Positions 25,528 to 33,047 of a DNA stretch of 64,000 nt are shown here, one piece after another. Each line of letters begins with the position of its first letter. Positions within the stretch are counted from its first letter, which is position 1. The DNA is from Cryptosporangium sp044454545. Lineage in GTDB: Bacteria; Actinomycetota; Actinomycetes; Mycobacteriales; Cryptosporangiaceae. The stretch covers positions 248,001 through 312,000 of the forward strand of contig NZ_JBITDV010000010.1 in the NCBI RefSeq assembly GCF_044454545.1, given 5' to 3'. The notes under the pieces were generated by a model. It saw only the letters and a program-made list of their open reading frames with translations. It was not told the DNA's origin and made no database searches. The position numbers and the translations under genes are program-made.

Positions 25528-28500
25528 GTGTTGACACAGGAGCATGCGCAGGCACTCGTGCATGCGACCGCGTACGACGGGACAGGCAGCAAGCTCGGCA
25601 AGATCGGCCAGGTTTACCTCGACAACCGGACTCAGGCGCCCCAGTGGGTGACCGTGCACACGGGTCTGTTCGGTAACCGGGAGAGCTTCGTTCCGGTCGC
25701 GGACGCTTCGCTCGACGGCGAACGTCTGCAGCTGCCGTTCGACAAGACGCTGGTGAAGAACGCGCCGGAGCTCGAGCCGGAGGGACCGTTCGGGGGGCTC
25801 ACCCCCGAGCAGGAGCTCGCGCTCTACCACCACTACGGGGTGGAGGCGCCCGCGGCTCCGCCGGTCGTGGCCGAGGAGGACCCGGAGACGACCGGGCGGA
25901 TCAGCGCGTTCGGCGGGGCCACGGCTCTCGACGGGCTGGCGGACGACGTTCCGCACGGTGAGGAGAGCTGGGCGCCGGACGGGTTGCGTCCGGGGCGGGC
26001 GGAGTTGCCCGAGGACGACCCGTTCACCGGGGGCTTCGCGATCCTGGATCTGCCGGACGAGCCGGCCGGGTCCCGCGAGGAGTCGTCGTCCTCGGGGCGG
26101 GGAGGCCAGGTCTCTCGGGACGAGTCGCCGTACCGGGACGAGTCGGGCGGGGGCGAGTTCGCGCGTCGGGAGGAGATTCCGGGGCAGGCGGAGCCGGCGC
26201 GCTGGGACGAGGCGCGGTACGGCGGCGAGCCAACGCGGCCGGGCGAGCCGGGCTACGGCGGCGGACCGACGCGCCGGGACGAGCCGGGTTACGGCGGCGA
26301 GCCGGGTTACGGCGGCGAGCCGGGTTACGGCGGCGAGCCGGGTTACGGCGGCGAGCCGTCGGGCCGGGGCGAGCCTCAGTTCGGCGCGGAGGCCGCGCGG
26401 AGGGAAGAGCGGCCAAGGCCCGAGGACCCCTCGCGCAGGAGCGAACCGCCGTTTGCCGCGAAACCGGCGTACCGGAACGAGGCTCGGCACGGCGGCGAAC
26501 CGTCGCGGTTCGGCGCGGAGGCCGCGCGGAGGGAAGAGCGACCGAGGCCCGACGAGCCCTCACGCAGGGGCGAGCCGCCGTTCGGCGCGGACGCCACGCG
26601 GCGAGAGGAGCCGCCGCGCAGGGATGAACCTCCGTTCGGCGCGGAACCGCCGCACGGGGACCAGTCGCTGCACGGGGACCAAGCGCTACACGGGGACCAG
26701 GCGCTGCACCGGGACGAGGCGCGGTACGGCGGCGGGCCGTCACGCCCGGGCGAGTCACGGCGCAGGGACGACCCTTCGTTCGGCGCTGGGCCGGCTCGGC
26801 GAGAGGAGCCATCTCGTCGGAACGAGTCGCCGAGGCGCGAGGAGTCGCCGTATCGGCCGGCGCCCGCCCGGCGGCCGGCGCCGCGCCCCCGGGACGGGAA
26901 TCCTGCCGACGACGAGCGCACCCGCCCGGAGGAGCGCCCCCATCGCGACGGGCCCTCGGACCGGGACGACAACCCGTTCCGGCTCGACCCGCCGAGCTGG
27001 AACGACGCCCCCCGCGGGGACGACTCCTCGCCGCGGAGCCCCGCCCGTGACCAGAACGACAACCCGTTCCGGGCCGACCCGCCCACGTGGAACAACACGC
27101 GCCGCGAGGACGACTTCCCGCCGCGGAACGACGCCCCCTCCCAGGACGGCGGTCCGCGCCGGGAGGCTGGCGGATCGGAGCTGGGGTCGTGGAATGCCTT
27201 CGCTCCGACGGAGCCGACGTCACAGGCGCACGCACCCCTGGCCAGCGCCCCACCACTTGGCGCACCGCCCGTCGGCGCACCGCCCGTCGGCGCACCGCCC
27301 GTGGGTGCACCGCCTGTCGGTGCACCGCCCGTGGGTGCACCGCCCGGCGGGGCACCGCCCGCCGGTGCTCCTCGGGTCAGTGGCCGGCTGGTCGCCACTC
27401 CGGCGACCGGCGCACCGCAGGTCGGTAGTCCGCTCGTCAGCGGGCGATCGGGCGGGACATCAGAGGTCAGCGCCCCGCACCCCAGCACCCCGCGAGTCAG
27501 TGGCCGACCGGTCAGCGGCCCTCCGAACAGCGGCCCCACGGTCGGCAACCGGCAGGACAGCGGCCGGCCGGGCGGTGGTCCGGAGGGCAGCGCCCCGCAC
27601 TCCGGCGCCCGGCGAGTCGGTGGTCGACCGATCAGTGCGCCACCAAGCAGCAACCCGGCGATCAGCGCACAGCGGCTCGGTGACTCGGAGGTCAGTGGCC
27701 GGCCGGGCGGCGCTCCGGAGTTCCGCTCCCCAGAGTTCAGCTCCCCGCAGTTCGGGGCCACTCGTGTCGGTGGCCGACCGGTCAGCGGCCCACCCAACAG
27801 CGGCCCGGAGGTCCGCGCACCGCAGGTCAGCGGTCGGCCGGGCGGTACCCCAGAGGGCAGCGCCCTGCGGTTCGGCGCCCCGCGAGTCAATGATCGACCG
27901 GTCGACGGCCGGCCGGGCGGTGGTCCGGCGGTCGGCGGTGCGATCGAGTCGCCTTCCGTCGATGCGCCTTCAATCGGCGCACCGCAGCGCGGCGCATCCG
28001 CAGCGGCCCCGCGGCCGGTCAGTCCGGCTTCGGCCGGCCCGGCGCCCGTTGGCCCAGCTCCCGTGAGCCCGATCCGCTTGAGTTCGGCTCCCGTACGCCC
28101 GGCCGCGGGTGGCCCCGCCGCGGGTAGCCGGACCGCTGGGAACCCCGCTGCCGTGAGACCCACGTCGGGAAACCCCACCGCCGCGAGCTCCACTGCCGGG
28201 CGATCCACTTCAGGGAACCCCACCGCCGGGAACGCCACCGCTGGGAACCCCGCTCCGGGGAACCCAACCGCCGGGAGCCCCACTTCGGGGAGCCCTTCCG
28301 CCGGGAGCTCCGCTGCCGGGCGGTCCACTTCGGGGAGCTCTCCCAAGAGCGGGCGGCCGTTTGGGCCGGGACCGGTTTCGCTCGACTTCCGGCCGTCGAC
28401 GCTCAAACCCGCCCCCGGCACCCCGGTCACCCCCGCGGAGCCCGCCACCCAGGCGAATCCCACCCCGGCAAGCGCCGCCCCGACAAGCCCCTCCCAGCCG

Positions 28501-28701
28501 AGCCCCGCTCCGGCCAGCGAAACCCGCGCGAGCACCACCCCGCCGGCGGCTCCGACGGCACCCCCGGCCCCTGCCCCGCCCCCCGCCCCGACGGCCCCGG
28601 CGCCGACGGCCCCGACCTCGGTGCCCACCCCCGACCCCGACCCCGGCCCCGACCCCGGCCCCTCCGGCCACGTCGGCCGACACCGCTCACCCCGCCGCTG
28701 A
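25528..28701 (+). CDS. PRC-barrel domain protein with a giant repeat-built disordered tail
   Basis: The function is unknown. From a GTG at 25528 (GGAGG 9 nt upstream; a TTG at 25480 is the alternative) the product has 1057 residues. Residues about 5-85 form a PRC-barrel (HATAYDGTGSKLGKIGQVYL then GLFGNRESFVPV), followed by a conserved FGGLTPEQELALYHHYGV segment. PRC-barrels occur in photosynthetic reaction centres, RimM and many actinobacterial stress proteins as protein- or RNA-binding modules. The remaining ~900 residues are low complexity: a charged Arg/Glu/Pro part with EPGYGG and LHGDQA tandem repeats, a PPVGA run, SGRPGG/SGPP units of 35-40 residues, AGNPTAG units and a final Pro/Ala/Thr part. 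There is no signal peptide or membrane segment. It is divergent from rpoB. Confidence 0.85.
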   Translation: MLTQEHAQALVHATAYDGTGSKLGKIGQVYLDNRTQAPQWVTVHTGLFGNRESFVPVADASLDGERLQLPFDKTLVKNAPELEPEGPFGGLTPEQELALYHHYGVEAPAAPPVVAEEDPETTGRISAFGGATALDGLADDVPHGEESWAPDGLRPGRAELPEDDPFTGGFAILDLPDEPAGSREESSSSGRGGQVSRDESPYRDESGGGEFARREEIPGQAEPARWDEARYGGEPTRPGEPGYGGGPTRRDEPGYGGEPGYGGEPGYGGEPGYGGEPSGRGEPQFGAEAARREERPRPEDPSRRSEPPFAAKPAYRNEARHGGEPSRFGAEAARREERPRPDEPSRRGEPPFGADATRREEPPRRDEPPFGAEPPHGDQSLHGDQALHGDQALHRDEARYGGGPSRPGESRRRDDPSFGAGPARREEPSRRNESPRREESPYRPAPARRPAPRPRDGNPADDERTRPEERPHRDGPSDRDDNPFRLDPPSWNDAPRGDDSSPRSPARDQNDNPFRADPPTWNNTRREDDFPPRNDAPSQDGGPRREAGGSELGSWNAFAPTEPTSQAHAPLASAPPLGAPPVGAPPVGAPPVGAPPVGAPPVGAPPGGAPPAGAPRVSGRLVATPATGAPQVGSPLVSGRSGGTSEVSAPHPSTPRVSGRPVSGPPNSGPTVGNRQDSGRPGGGPEGSAPHSGARRVGGRPISAPPSSNPAISAQRLGDSEVSGRPGGAPEFRSPEFSSPQFGATRVGGRPVSGPPNSGPEVRAPQVSGRPGGTPEGSALRFGAPRVNDRPVDGRPGGGPAVGGAIESPSVDAPSIGAPQRGASAAAPRPVSPASAGPAPVGPAPVSPIRLSSAPVRPAAGGPAAGSRTAGNPAAVRPTSGNPTAASSTAGRSTSGNPTAGNATAGNPAPGNPTAGSPTSGSPSAGSSAAGRSTSGSSPKSGRPFGPGPVSLDFRPSTLKPAPGTPVTPAEPATQANPTPASAAPTSPSQPSPAPASETRASTTPPAAPTAPPAPAPPPAPTAPAPTAPTSVPTPDPDPGPDPGPSGHVGRHRSPRR
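26281..26352 (+). repeat. 18-bp tandem repeat, four identical copies
   Basis: Four perfect copies of an 18-nt unit encode EPGYGG in the PRC-barrel protein tail. A second 18-nt array encoding LHGDQA lies at about 26652-26720. Identical copies suggest recent slippage expansion. Confidence 0.9.
27259..27368 (+). repeat. 15-bp tandem repeat encoding PPVGA
   Basis: About seven 15-nt units, the first nearly identical and the later ones diverging (V to G or A), encode a PPVGA run in the PRC-barrel protein tail. Confidence 0.85.
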
Positions 28702-28779
28702 CACCCCGCCGCCGACACCCCACCCTTGAGAACCCCCGCTGACACCCCGCCGCCGACACCCCACCCTTGAGAACCCCCG
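28698..28779 (+). repeat. 41-bp tandem repeat at the 3-prime end of the PRC-barrel gene
   Basis: Two perfect 41-bp copies (28698-28738 and 28739-28779) are followed by degenerate partial copies to about 28850. The stop codon of the PRC-barrel gene lies inside the first copy. The repeat has the same Pro-rich codon makeup as the gene tail in another frame, so the gene end may have been shifted out of frame by slippage. Confidence 0.85.
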
Positions 28780-28909
28780 CTGACACCCCGCCCCTGAGAA
28801 CCTCCACCGACAACCCGCCGCTGAGAACCCGCCTCCGAGAACCCGCCTCCGGCAGTCCTCCGCCCCCGTCACAAGAAAACCCCACCGACGAGCAAGCGGC
28901 TCAGCCCTA

Positions 28910-28940
28910 CCGGAGGATCACCGACCCGGTGATCCTCCGG
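28910..28940 (+). terminator. Strong hairpin between the PRC-barrel gene and the glycan operon
   Basis: A perfect 14-bp stem (28910-28923 with 28927-28940) with a 3-nt loop lies 208 nt after the PRC-barrel stop and 150 nt before the next gene. It is most likely a terminator; the perfect symmetry would also suit an operator. The rest of 28702-29090 holds the tandem repeat and otherwise nothing that I recognise. Confidence 0.6.
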
Positions 28941-29090
28941 ACGGCCATCGTTTCGCCCACTCTCGGGAACATCGGATGTCCACGACCGGAAGTCGGGATG
29001 ATCGACAACTGTCAGTGGGGTGACCGCCCAGGAAACACGGGCCGCTATCCTCCCCGCGGGACGGCCGGACGATGAGGAGCTGATGAATTC

Positions 29091-29798
29091 ATGGCGCCGC
29101 AGGTGGTGATCCTCGCGGCCGGGCTCGGCACGCGACTCGGACGTCCGCACCCCAAGACGTTGACGCCGCTGCGTGACGGCAAGAGCATCCTGCGCCACCA
29201 GCTCGACCGCATCGACGCGGCGTTCGGCGGCCAGGCCCTCGTCACGATCGTGGTCGGCTTCAAGATGGACCTGATCATGGAGGCCGCGCCCGACGTCAAG
29301 TTCGTCTACAACGAGGTCTACGACCAGACGAACACGTCCAAGAGCCTGCTCAAGGCGCTCCGGCTGTCGTCGCCGGGTGGCGTCCTCTGGCTCAACGGCG
29401 ACGTGGTGTTCGTCGACGGGCTGCTCGAAGACGTCGCCGGGAAGGTCGAGGACGGCGAGAGCTTCATCTGCGTCAACACCGACTCGGTCGCCGAGGAGGA
29501 GGTCAAGTACACCCTCGACGGGGACGGGTACGTGAAAGACCTCTCCAAGCAGGTCCGCGAGGGTGCGCTCGGCGAGGCCGTCGGCATCAACTACGTGTCC
29601 GGGGCCGACAAGTCGACGCTCGTGACCCACCTCGAATCCTGCGACGATCAGGACTACTTCGAGCGTGGTGTGGAAACCGCGATCGCCGACGCCGGCAGCC
29701 GGTACCGCGCGGTGGACATCTCCCGCTTCGGCGTCGTCGAGGTCGACTTCGACGCCGACCTGGCCCGAGCCAACGAACTGGAAGTCGAGACCCGATGA
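29091..29798 (+). CDS. Sugar/polyol-phosphate nucleotidyltransferase (cytidylyltransferase-like)
   Basis: This 235-residue protein is an NTP-transferase: LAAGLGTRLG at 8-17 is the nucleotide-binding loop, followed by HPKTLTPLRDGKSILRHQL, and LNGDVVF carries the metal-binding aspartate. It would activate a sugar- or alcohol-phosphate to an NDP derivative. Its stop overlaps by 4 nt (ATGA) the start of a CDP-alcohol phosphotransferase, so CTP is the likely nucleotide. The arrangement recalls inositol-1-phosphate cytidylyltransferase and its partner synthase in archaea and thermophiles, or LicC-type enzymes; the substrate cannot be read from the sequence. A GAGGAG site lies 12 nt upstream of the ATG. 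Confidence 0.85.
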   Translation: MAPQVVILAAGLGTRLGRPHPKTLTPLRDGKSILRHQLDRIDAAFGGQALVTIVVGFKMDLIMEAAPDVKFVYNEVYDQTNTSKSLLKALRLSSPGGVLWLNGDVVFVDGLLEDVAGKVEDGESFICVNTDSVAEEEVKYTLDGDGYVKDLSKQVREGALGEAVGINYVSGADKSTLVTHLESCDDQDYFERGVETAIADAGSRYRAVDISRFGVVEVDFDADLARANELEVETR

Positions 29799-30565
29799 CG
29801 TCGCAGGCCACCCCGCAGTCGGTGTCCGGCCAGGCGGAGACACCGCGCCGGCCGACGGCAGCCGACTTCCTGGCCCGCAACCGCGGCGGCGGCCTGTTCA
29901 CCGAGACGATCAACCAGCGCATCGGTGCCGTGCTCGCCGTCGCCGCGTACCGGATGCGGCTGGCTCCGTCCGCGCTGACGCTGATCAACCTGGCGCTCGG
30001 CCTGGGCGCGTCGGCCGCGGTGGTCAGCCTGGCTCCGGCCGCCGCCCGGGGAGACGTCCCGCCCTGGATCCTGGGCGTCGGCGCGCTGCTGGCCTGGCAC
30101 CTCGCCTACAGCCTCGACTGCTCCGACGGTCAGCTGGCCCGCGTCACCGGAAGGGCCGGTCCGGCCGGGGCCCGGGTCGACATCCTGTGCGACGTCGCGG
30201 TGCAGATCTCGCTGGTCGCGGCGATCTCGGCGACCGCGGTCGCCCACACGCCCGACGTGCCGGCGTGGCTGGTCGCGGTGTTCGCCGGTACCTGGATGAT
30301 CAACCTGGTGACCTCGGTGCTGGCCTCGACCGACACCGCGTCGGCCAGCCTGATGACGTCGAAGTCCCTGGCCGTCCGCATCGTCAAACTCGTGCGGGAC
30401 TACGGTGCGGTGGTGACCGTGTGCGGTGTGGTGATCGCGTTCCTGCCGGGCTGGACGCCTTGGCTGATGGCCGCGTTCGCCGTCGTGAACGGACTCTTCC
30501 TCCTCGCCAGCATCGGGCAGTCCGCGCGCAAGGCCGGTCTGGTCGCGAACGACCCCCAGTCCTGA
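29795..30565 (+). CDS. CDP-alcohol phosphatidyltransferase-family membrane protein
   Basis: The enzyme joins a CDP-activated alcohol to an acceptor alcohol in the membrane. The 256-residue product has the complete family signature starting at LDCSDGQLARVTG and continuing to GARVDILCD: D-x2-D-G-x2-A-R-x8-G-x3-D-x3-D, so all four metal-binding aspartates are present. About six hydrophobic segments follow the family layout. It overlaps the nucleotidyltransferase by 4 nt and sits one base before the flippase gene. Products could be a phosphatidyl-polyol lipid or a phosphodiester-linked polyol; I cannot choose between them. Confidence 0.88.
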   Translation: MTSQATPQSVSGQAETPRRPTAADFLARNRGGGLFTETINQRIGAVLAVAAYRMRLAPSALTLINLALGLGASAAVVSLAPAAARGDVPPWILGVGALLAWHLAYSLDCSDGQLARVTGRAGPAGARVDILCDVAVQISLVAAISATAVAHTPDVPAWLVAVFAGTWMINLVTSVLASTDTASASLMTSKSLAVRIVKLVRDYGAVVTVCGVVIAFLPGWTPWLMAAFAVVNGLFLLASIGQSARKAGLVANDPQS

Positions 30566-30566
30566 A

Positions 30567-31931
30567 GTGAAGGTCCTGCAGAGGCTCCGCGGAAACACCA
30601 CCGCCGGGCTCGCTGATCAGCTGGTCAGCGCCGGGGCGAACGCCGCGACCGGTCTGCTCGTCCTCCCGTTCCTGCCGCCGTCGCACGCCGGCGCGGTGTT
30701 GTTCGCGATCGGCGTCGGCTACTTCGCGATCGGCATCGCGCGGGCGCTGGTCGGCGACGTGTTACTGACGTACTCGGCGCGCTACGGCGACACCGAACGC
30801 GCCCGCCAGGCCACCGACGCGACGAAGACCGCCGCGGCGTTCGGGCTGATCGCCTCGGTGCTCGCGGTCCTCGCCTGGGCCACCGGGCCGGGTTTCCTCT
30901 CCGAGCTGATCTGGCTCGCGCCGTTCCTGCCGTTCGTCCTCGTGCACGACGCCGGACGCTATGCGTTCCTGGCCGCCCGGCGTCCGGCGCGGGCGTTGAT
31001 CTCCGACCTGACGTACATCGGGGTCCAGGCCGTGCTGCTGGCCGTCCTGCTCGGTGCCGGGTACCGGGACGGCGCGGTGTTCCTGTGCGCCTGGGGCGCG
31101 GGCGGCGTCGCCGGTGCGTTCTCGTTCCTGATCCGGTCGCGGATCAACGTCTTCAACATCTTCGGCGGCGACCTGCGCGGCTGGATCCGGGAGACCCGGC
31201 ACCTCTCCAGCTGGATGACCGCGACCGCGCTGCTCGGCCAGGCCCAGGTGCAGCTCGTCTACACGCTCGTCACCGGCCTGCTGGCCCCGGCCGCACTGGC
31301 GATGCTGCGCGCGGCCCAGTACGGGCTGCTGATGCCCGCTCAGAACCTCCAGATGGCCGTCTCCAGCCTTCTGGTACCCCGGATGTCCCGGCTCGCCGCT
31401 GAGGGCGACGTCGCCGGGATGAGCCGCCTGGTCCGCAAGGCGCTGAGCGCGACCGTGCTCTGCGGCCTCCTGCCGGTCGCGCTGTCGCCGCTGGCCGGTC
31501 CGCTGCTGGACGCGATCCTGCCGAAGTACGCCGAGGCCGGGACGATCGCGTTCCCGGTGGCGCTGCAGGCGCTGATCTATCTCGTCCAGGTGCCGTTCAC
31601 GGCCGCGCTGCGCGGGATGCAGCGTGTCCGCAGCCTGTTCGTGCAGTACGCGATGTTCTGCCTGGCTCAGTGCGCCGGCCTGGTGCTCGGCACGCTGTGG
31701 TTCGACCTCCGCGGTGCCGCCTCGGGCATGGCGTTCGGCTCCGCGGTCGGCCTGGTCGTGATGGTCGTCCTGTACCGCAAGGCCCTGCACCGGCTCGCGC
31801 AGACCGGCGGGACCGACCCGGACGACACTCCAGAGCCGGACGACGCCCCGAAGCCGGACGACGCCTCGGGGCCGGCCGTACCTCCCACGACGGTCGCCGA
31901 CGAGACGGCGGGCCCCGCGCCCGTACGATGA
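30567..31931 (+). CDS. Polysaccharide flippase-like multi-pass membrane protein (MOP/Wzx type)
   Basis: The 454-residue product has about 12-14 hydrophobic segments through residue ~410 (for example ATGLLVLPFLPPSHAGAVLF and AQVQLVYTLVTGLLAPAALA), as in Wzx/MurJ-type lipid-linked glycan exporters. The last 40 residues form an acidic Pro/Asp tail. It starts at a GTG one base after the preceding stop, so it is co-transcribed with the CDP-alcohol enzyme. Substrate unknown; the surrounding genes point to a lipid-linked surface glycan. Confidence 0.8.
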   Translation: MKVLQRLRGNTTAGLADQLVSAGANAATGLLVLPFLPPSHAGAVLFAIGVGYFAIGIARALVGDVLLTYSARYGDTERARQATDATKTAAAFGLIASVLAVLAWATGPGFLSELIWLAPFLPFVLVHDAGRYAFLAARRPARALISDLTYIGVQAVLLAVLLGAGYRDGAVFLCAWGAGGVAGAFSFLIRSRINVFNIFGGDLRGWIRETRHLSSWMTATALLGQAQVQLVYTLVTGLLAPAALAMLRAAQYGLLMPAQNLQMAVSSLLVPRMSRLAAEGDVAGMSRLVRKALSATVLCGLLPVALSPLAGPLLDAILPKYAEAGTIAFPVALQALIYLVQVPFTAALRGMQRVRSLFVQYAMFCLAQCAGLVLGTLWFDLRGAASGMAFGSAVGLVVMVVLYRKALHRLAQTGGTDPDDTPEPDDAPKPDDASGPAVPPTTVADETAGPAPVR

Positions 31932-31964
31932 CCCGCGATCGCCCATCAACGGTAAGGATTCGCA

Positions 31965-33008
31965 GTGACCGACCCGACCCCTCCTGCCGCCTCGCCACGA
32001 GTGGCATTCGTGACCGGCATCACCGGGCAGGACGGCTCCTACCTGGCTGAGCTGCTCCTCGCGAAGGGGTACGAGGTCCACGGCATCATCCGGCGGGCAT
32101 CGATGTTCAACACCGAGCGGCTGGACGCGATCTACCAGGACCCGCACGAGGCCCACCGGCGGCTGTTCCTGCACTACGGCGACGTCACCGACGCCAGCGG
32201 GCTGGTCAACGCGATCCGCGACATCCAGCCCGGCGAGGTCTACCACCTGGCCGCGCAGAGCCACGTGCGGGTCAGCTTCGACATCCCGGAGTACACCGGC
32301 GACACGACCGGCCTGGGCACGGTCCGCCTGCTCGAGGCGATCCGGGCGGCCAAGATCGAGACCCGGTACTACCAGGCCTCGACATCCGAGCTGTTCGGGG
32401 CGACGCCGCCGCCGCAGAGCGAGACGACGCCGTTCCACCCGCGGAGCCCGTACGGCGTCGCGAAGATGTACTCGTACTGGATGACCGTGAACTACCGCGA
32501 GTCGTACGGGCTGCACGCGTCGAACGGCATCCTGTTCAACCACGAGTCCCCGCGCCGCGGCGAGACGTTCGTGACCCGCAAGATCACCAGGGCCGTGGCC
32601 CGGATCGCGGCCGGCCTGCAGGAAGACCTGTTCCTCGGCAACCTGGACGCGGTCCGCGACTGGGGCTACGCGCCGGAGTTCGTCGAGGGCATGTGGCGGA
32701 TCCTGCAACAGGACGAGCCCGACGACTACGTGCTGGCGACCGGCCACCCGGCGACGGTCCGGGACTTCGTGTCGGCGGCGTTCAGCCACGCCGGGCTCGA
32801 CTGGGAGAAGTACGTCCGGCACGACTCGCGCTACGAGCGTCCGGCCGAGGTCGACGCGCTGATCGGCGATCCGGGCAAGGCCGAGCGGCAGCTGGGGTGG
32901 AAGACCGCCACCGACTGGCGGCGGCTGGCGCAGATCATGGTCGACGCCGACATCCAGCAGCTCGACGACCAGCTGAGTGGCCGGAGCATTCGCCTCGACG
33001 ACCGCTGA
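31965..33008 (+). CDS. gmd: GDP-mannose 4,6-dehydratase
   Basis: The enzyme converts GDP-D-mannose to GDP-4-keto-6-deoxymannose with bound NADP. The 347-residue product has the Rossmann motif TGITGQDGSYL, IIRRASMFNTERLD, the STSELFG segment, the catalytic YGVAK and the NHESPRRGETFVTRKITR motif that is diagnostic of Gmd. It starts at a GTG with AAGGA upstream. GDP-L-fucose synthase is encoded 3 kb downstream, so the cell can make GDP-L-fucose. Confidence 0.97.
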   Translation: MTDPTPPAASPRVAFVTGITGQDGSYLAELLLAKGYEVHGIIRRASMFNTERLDAIYQDPHEAHRRLFLHYGDVTDASGLVNAIRDIQPGEVYHLAAQSHVRVSFDIPEYTGDTTGLGTVRLLEAIRAAKIETRYYQASTSELFGATPPPQSETTPFHPRSPYGVAKMYSYWMTVNYRESYGLHASNGILFNHESPRRGETFVTRKITRAVARIAAGLQEDLFLGNLDAVRDWGYAPEFVEGMWRILQQDEPDDYVLATGHPATVRDFVSAAFSHAGLDWEKYVRHDSRYERPAEVDALIGDPGKAERQLGWKTATDWRRLAQIMVDADIQQLDDQLSGRSIRLDDR

Positions 33009-33047
33009 CCCACCGCGCGGCCCGGGTCGGGACGGACGCCGCCGTCC

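Noticed and set aside
26376..28745. Minus-strand frame opposite the PRC-barrel tail, also repetitive
   Set aside because: The barrel domain and ribosome binding site are on the plus strand in one continuous frame; the minus frame has no recognisable domain and only mirrors the repeats.
28698..28850. Tandem repeats as a CRISPR array
   Set aside because: The units are directly joined without unique spacers, and no cas gene is present.
30762..32822. Minus-strand frame opposite the flippase and gmd
   Set aside because: It is antisense to gmd, whose catalytic motifs are clear.
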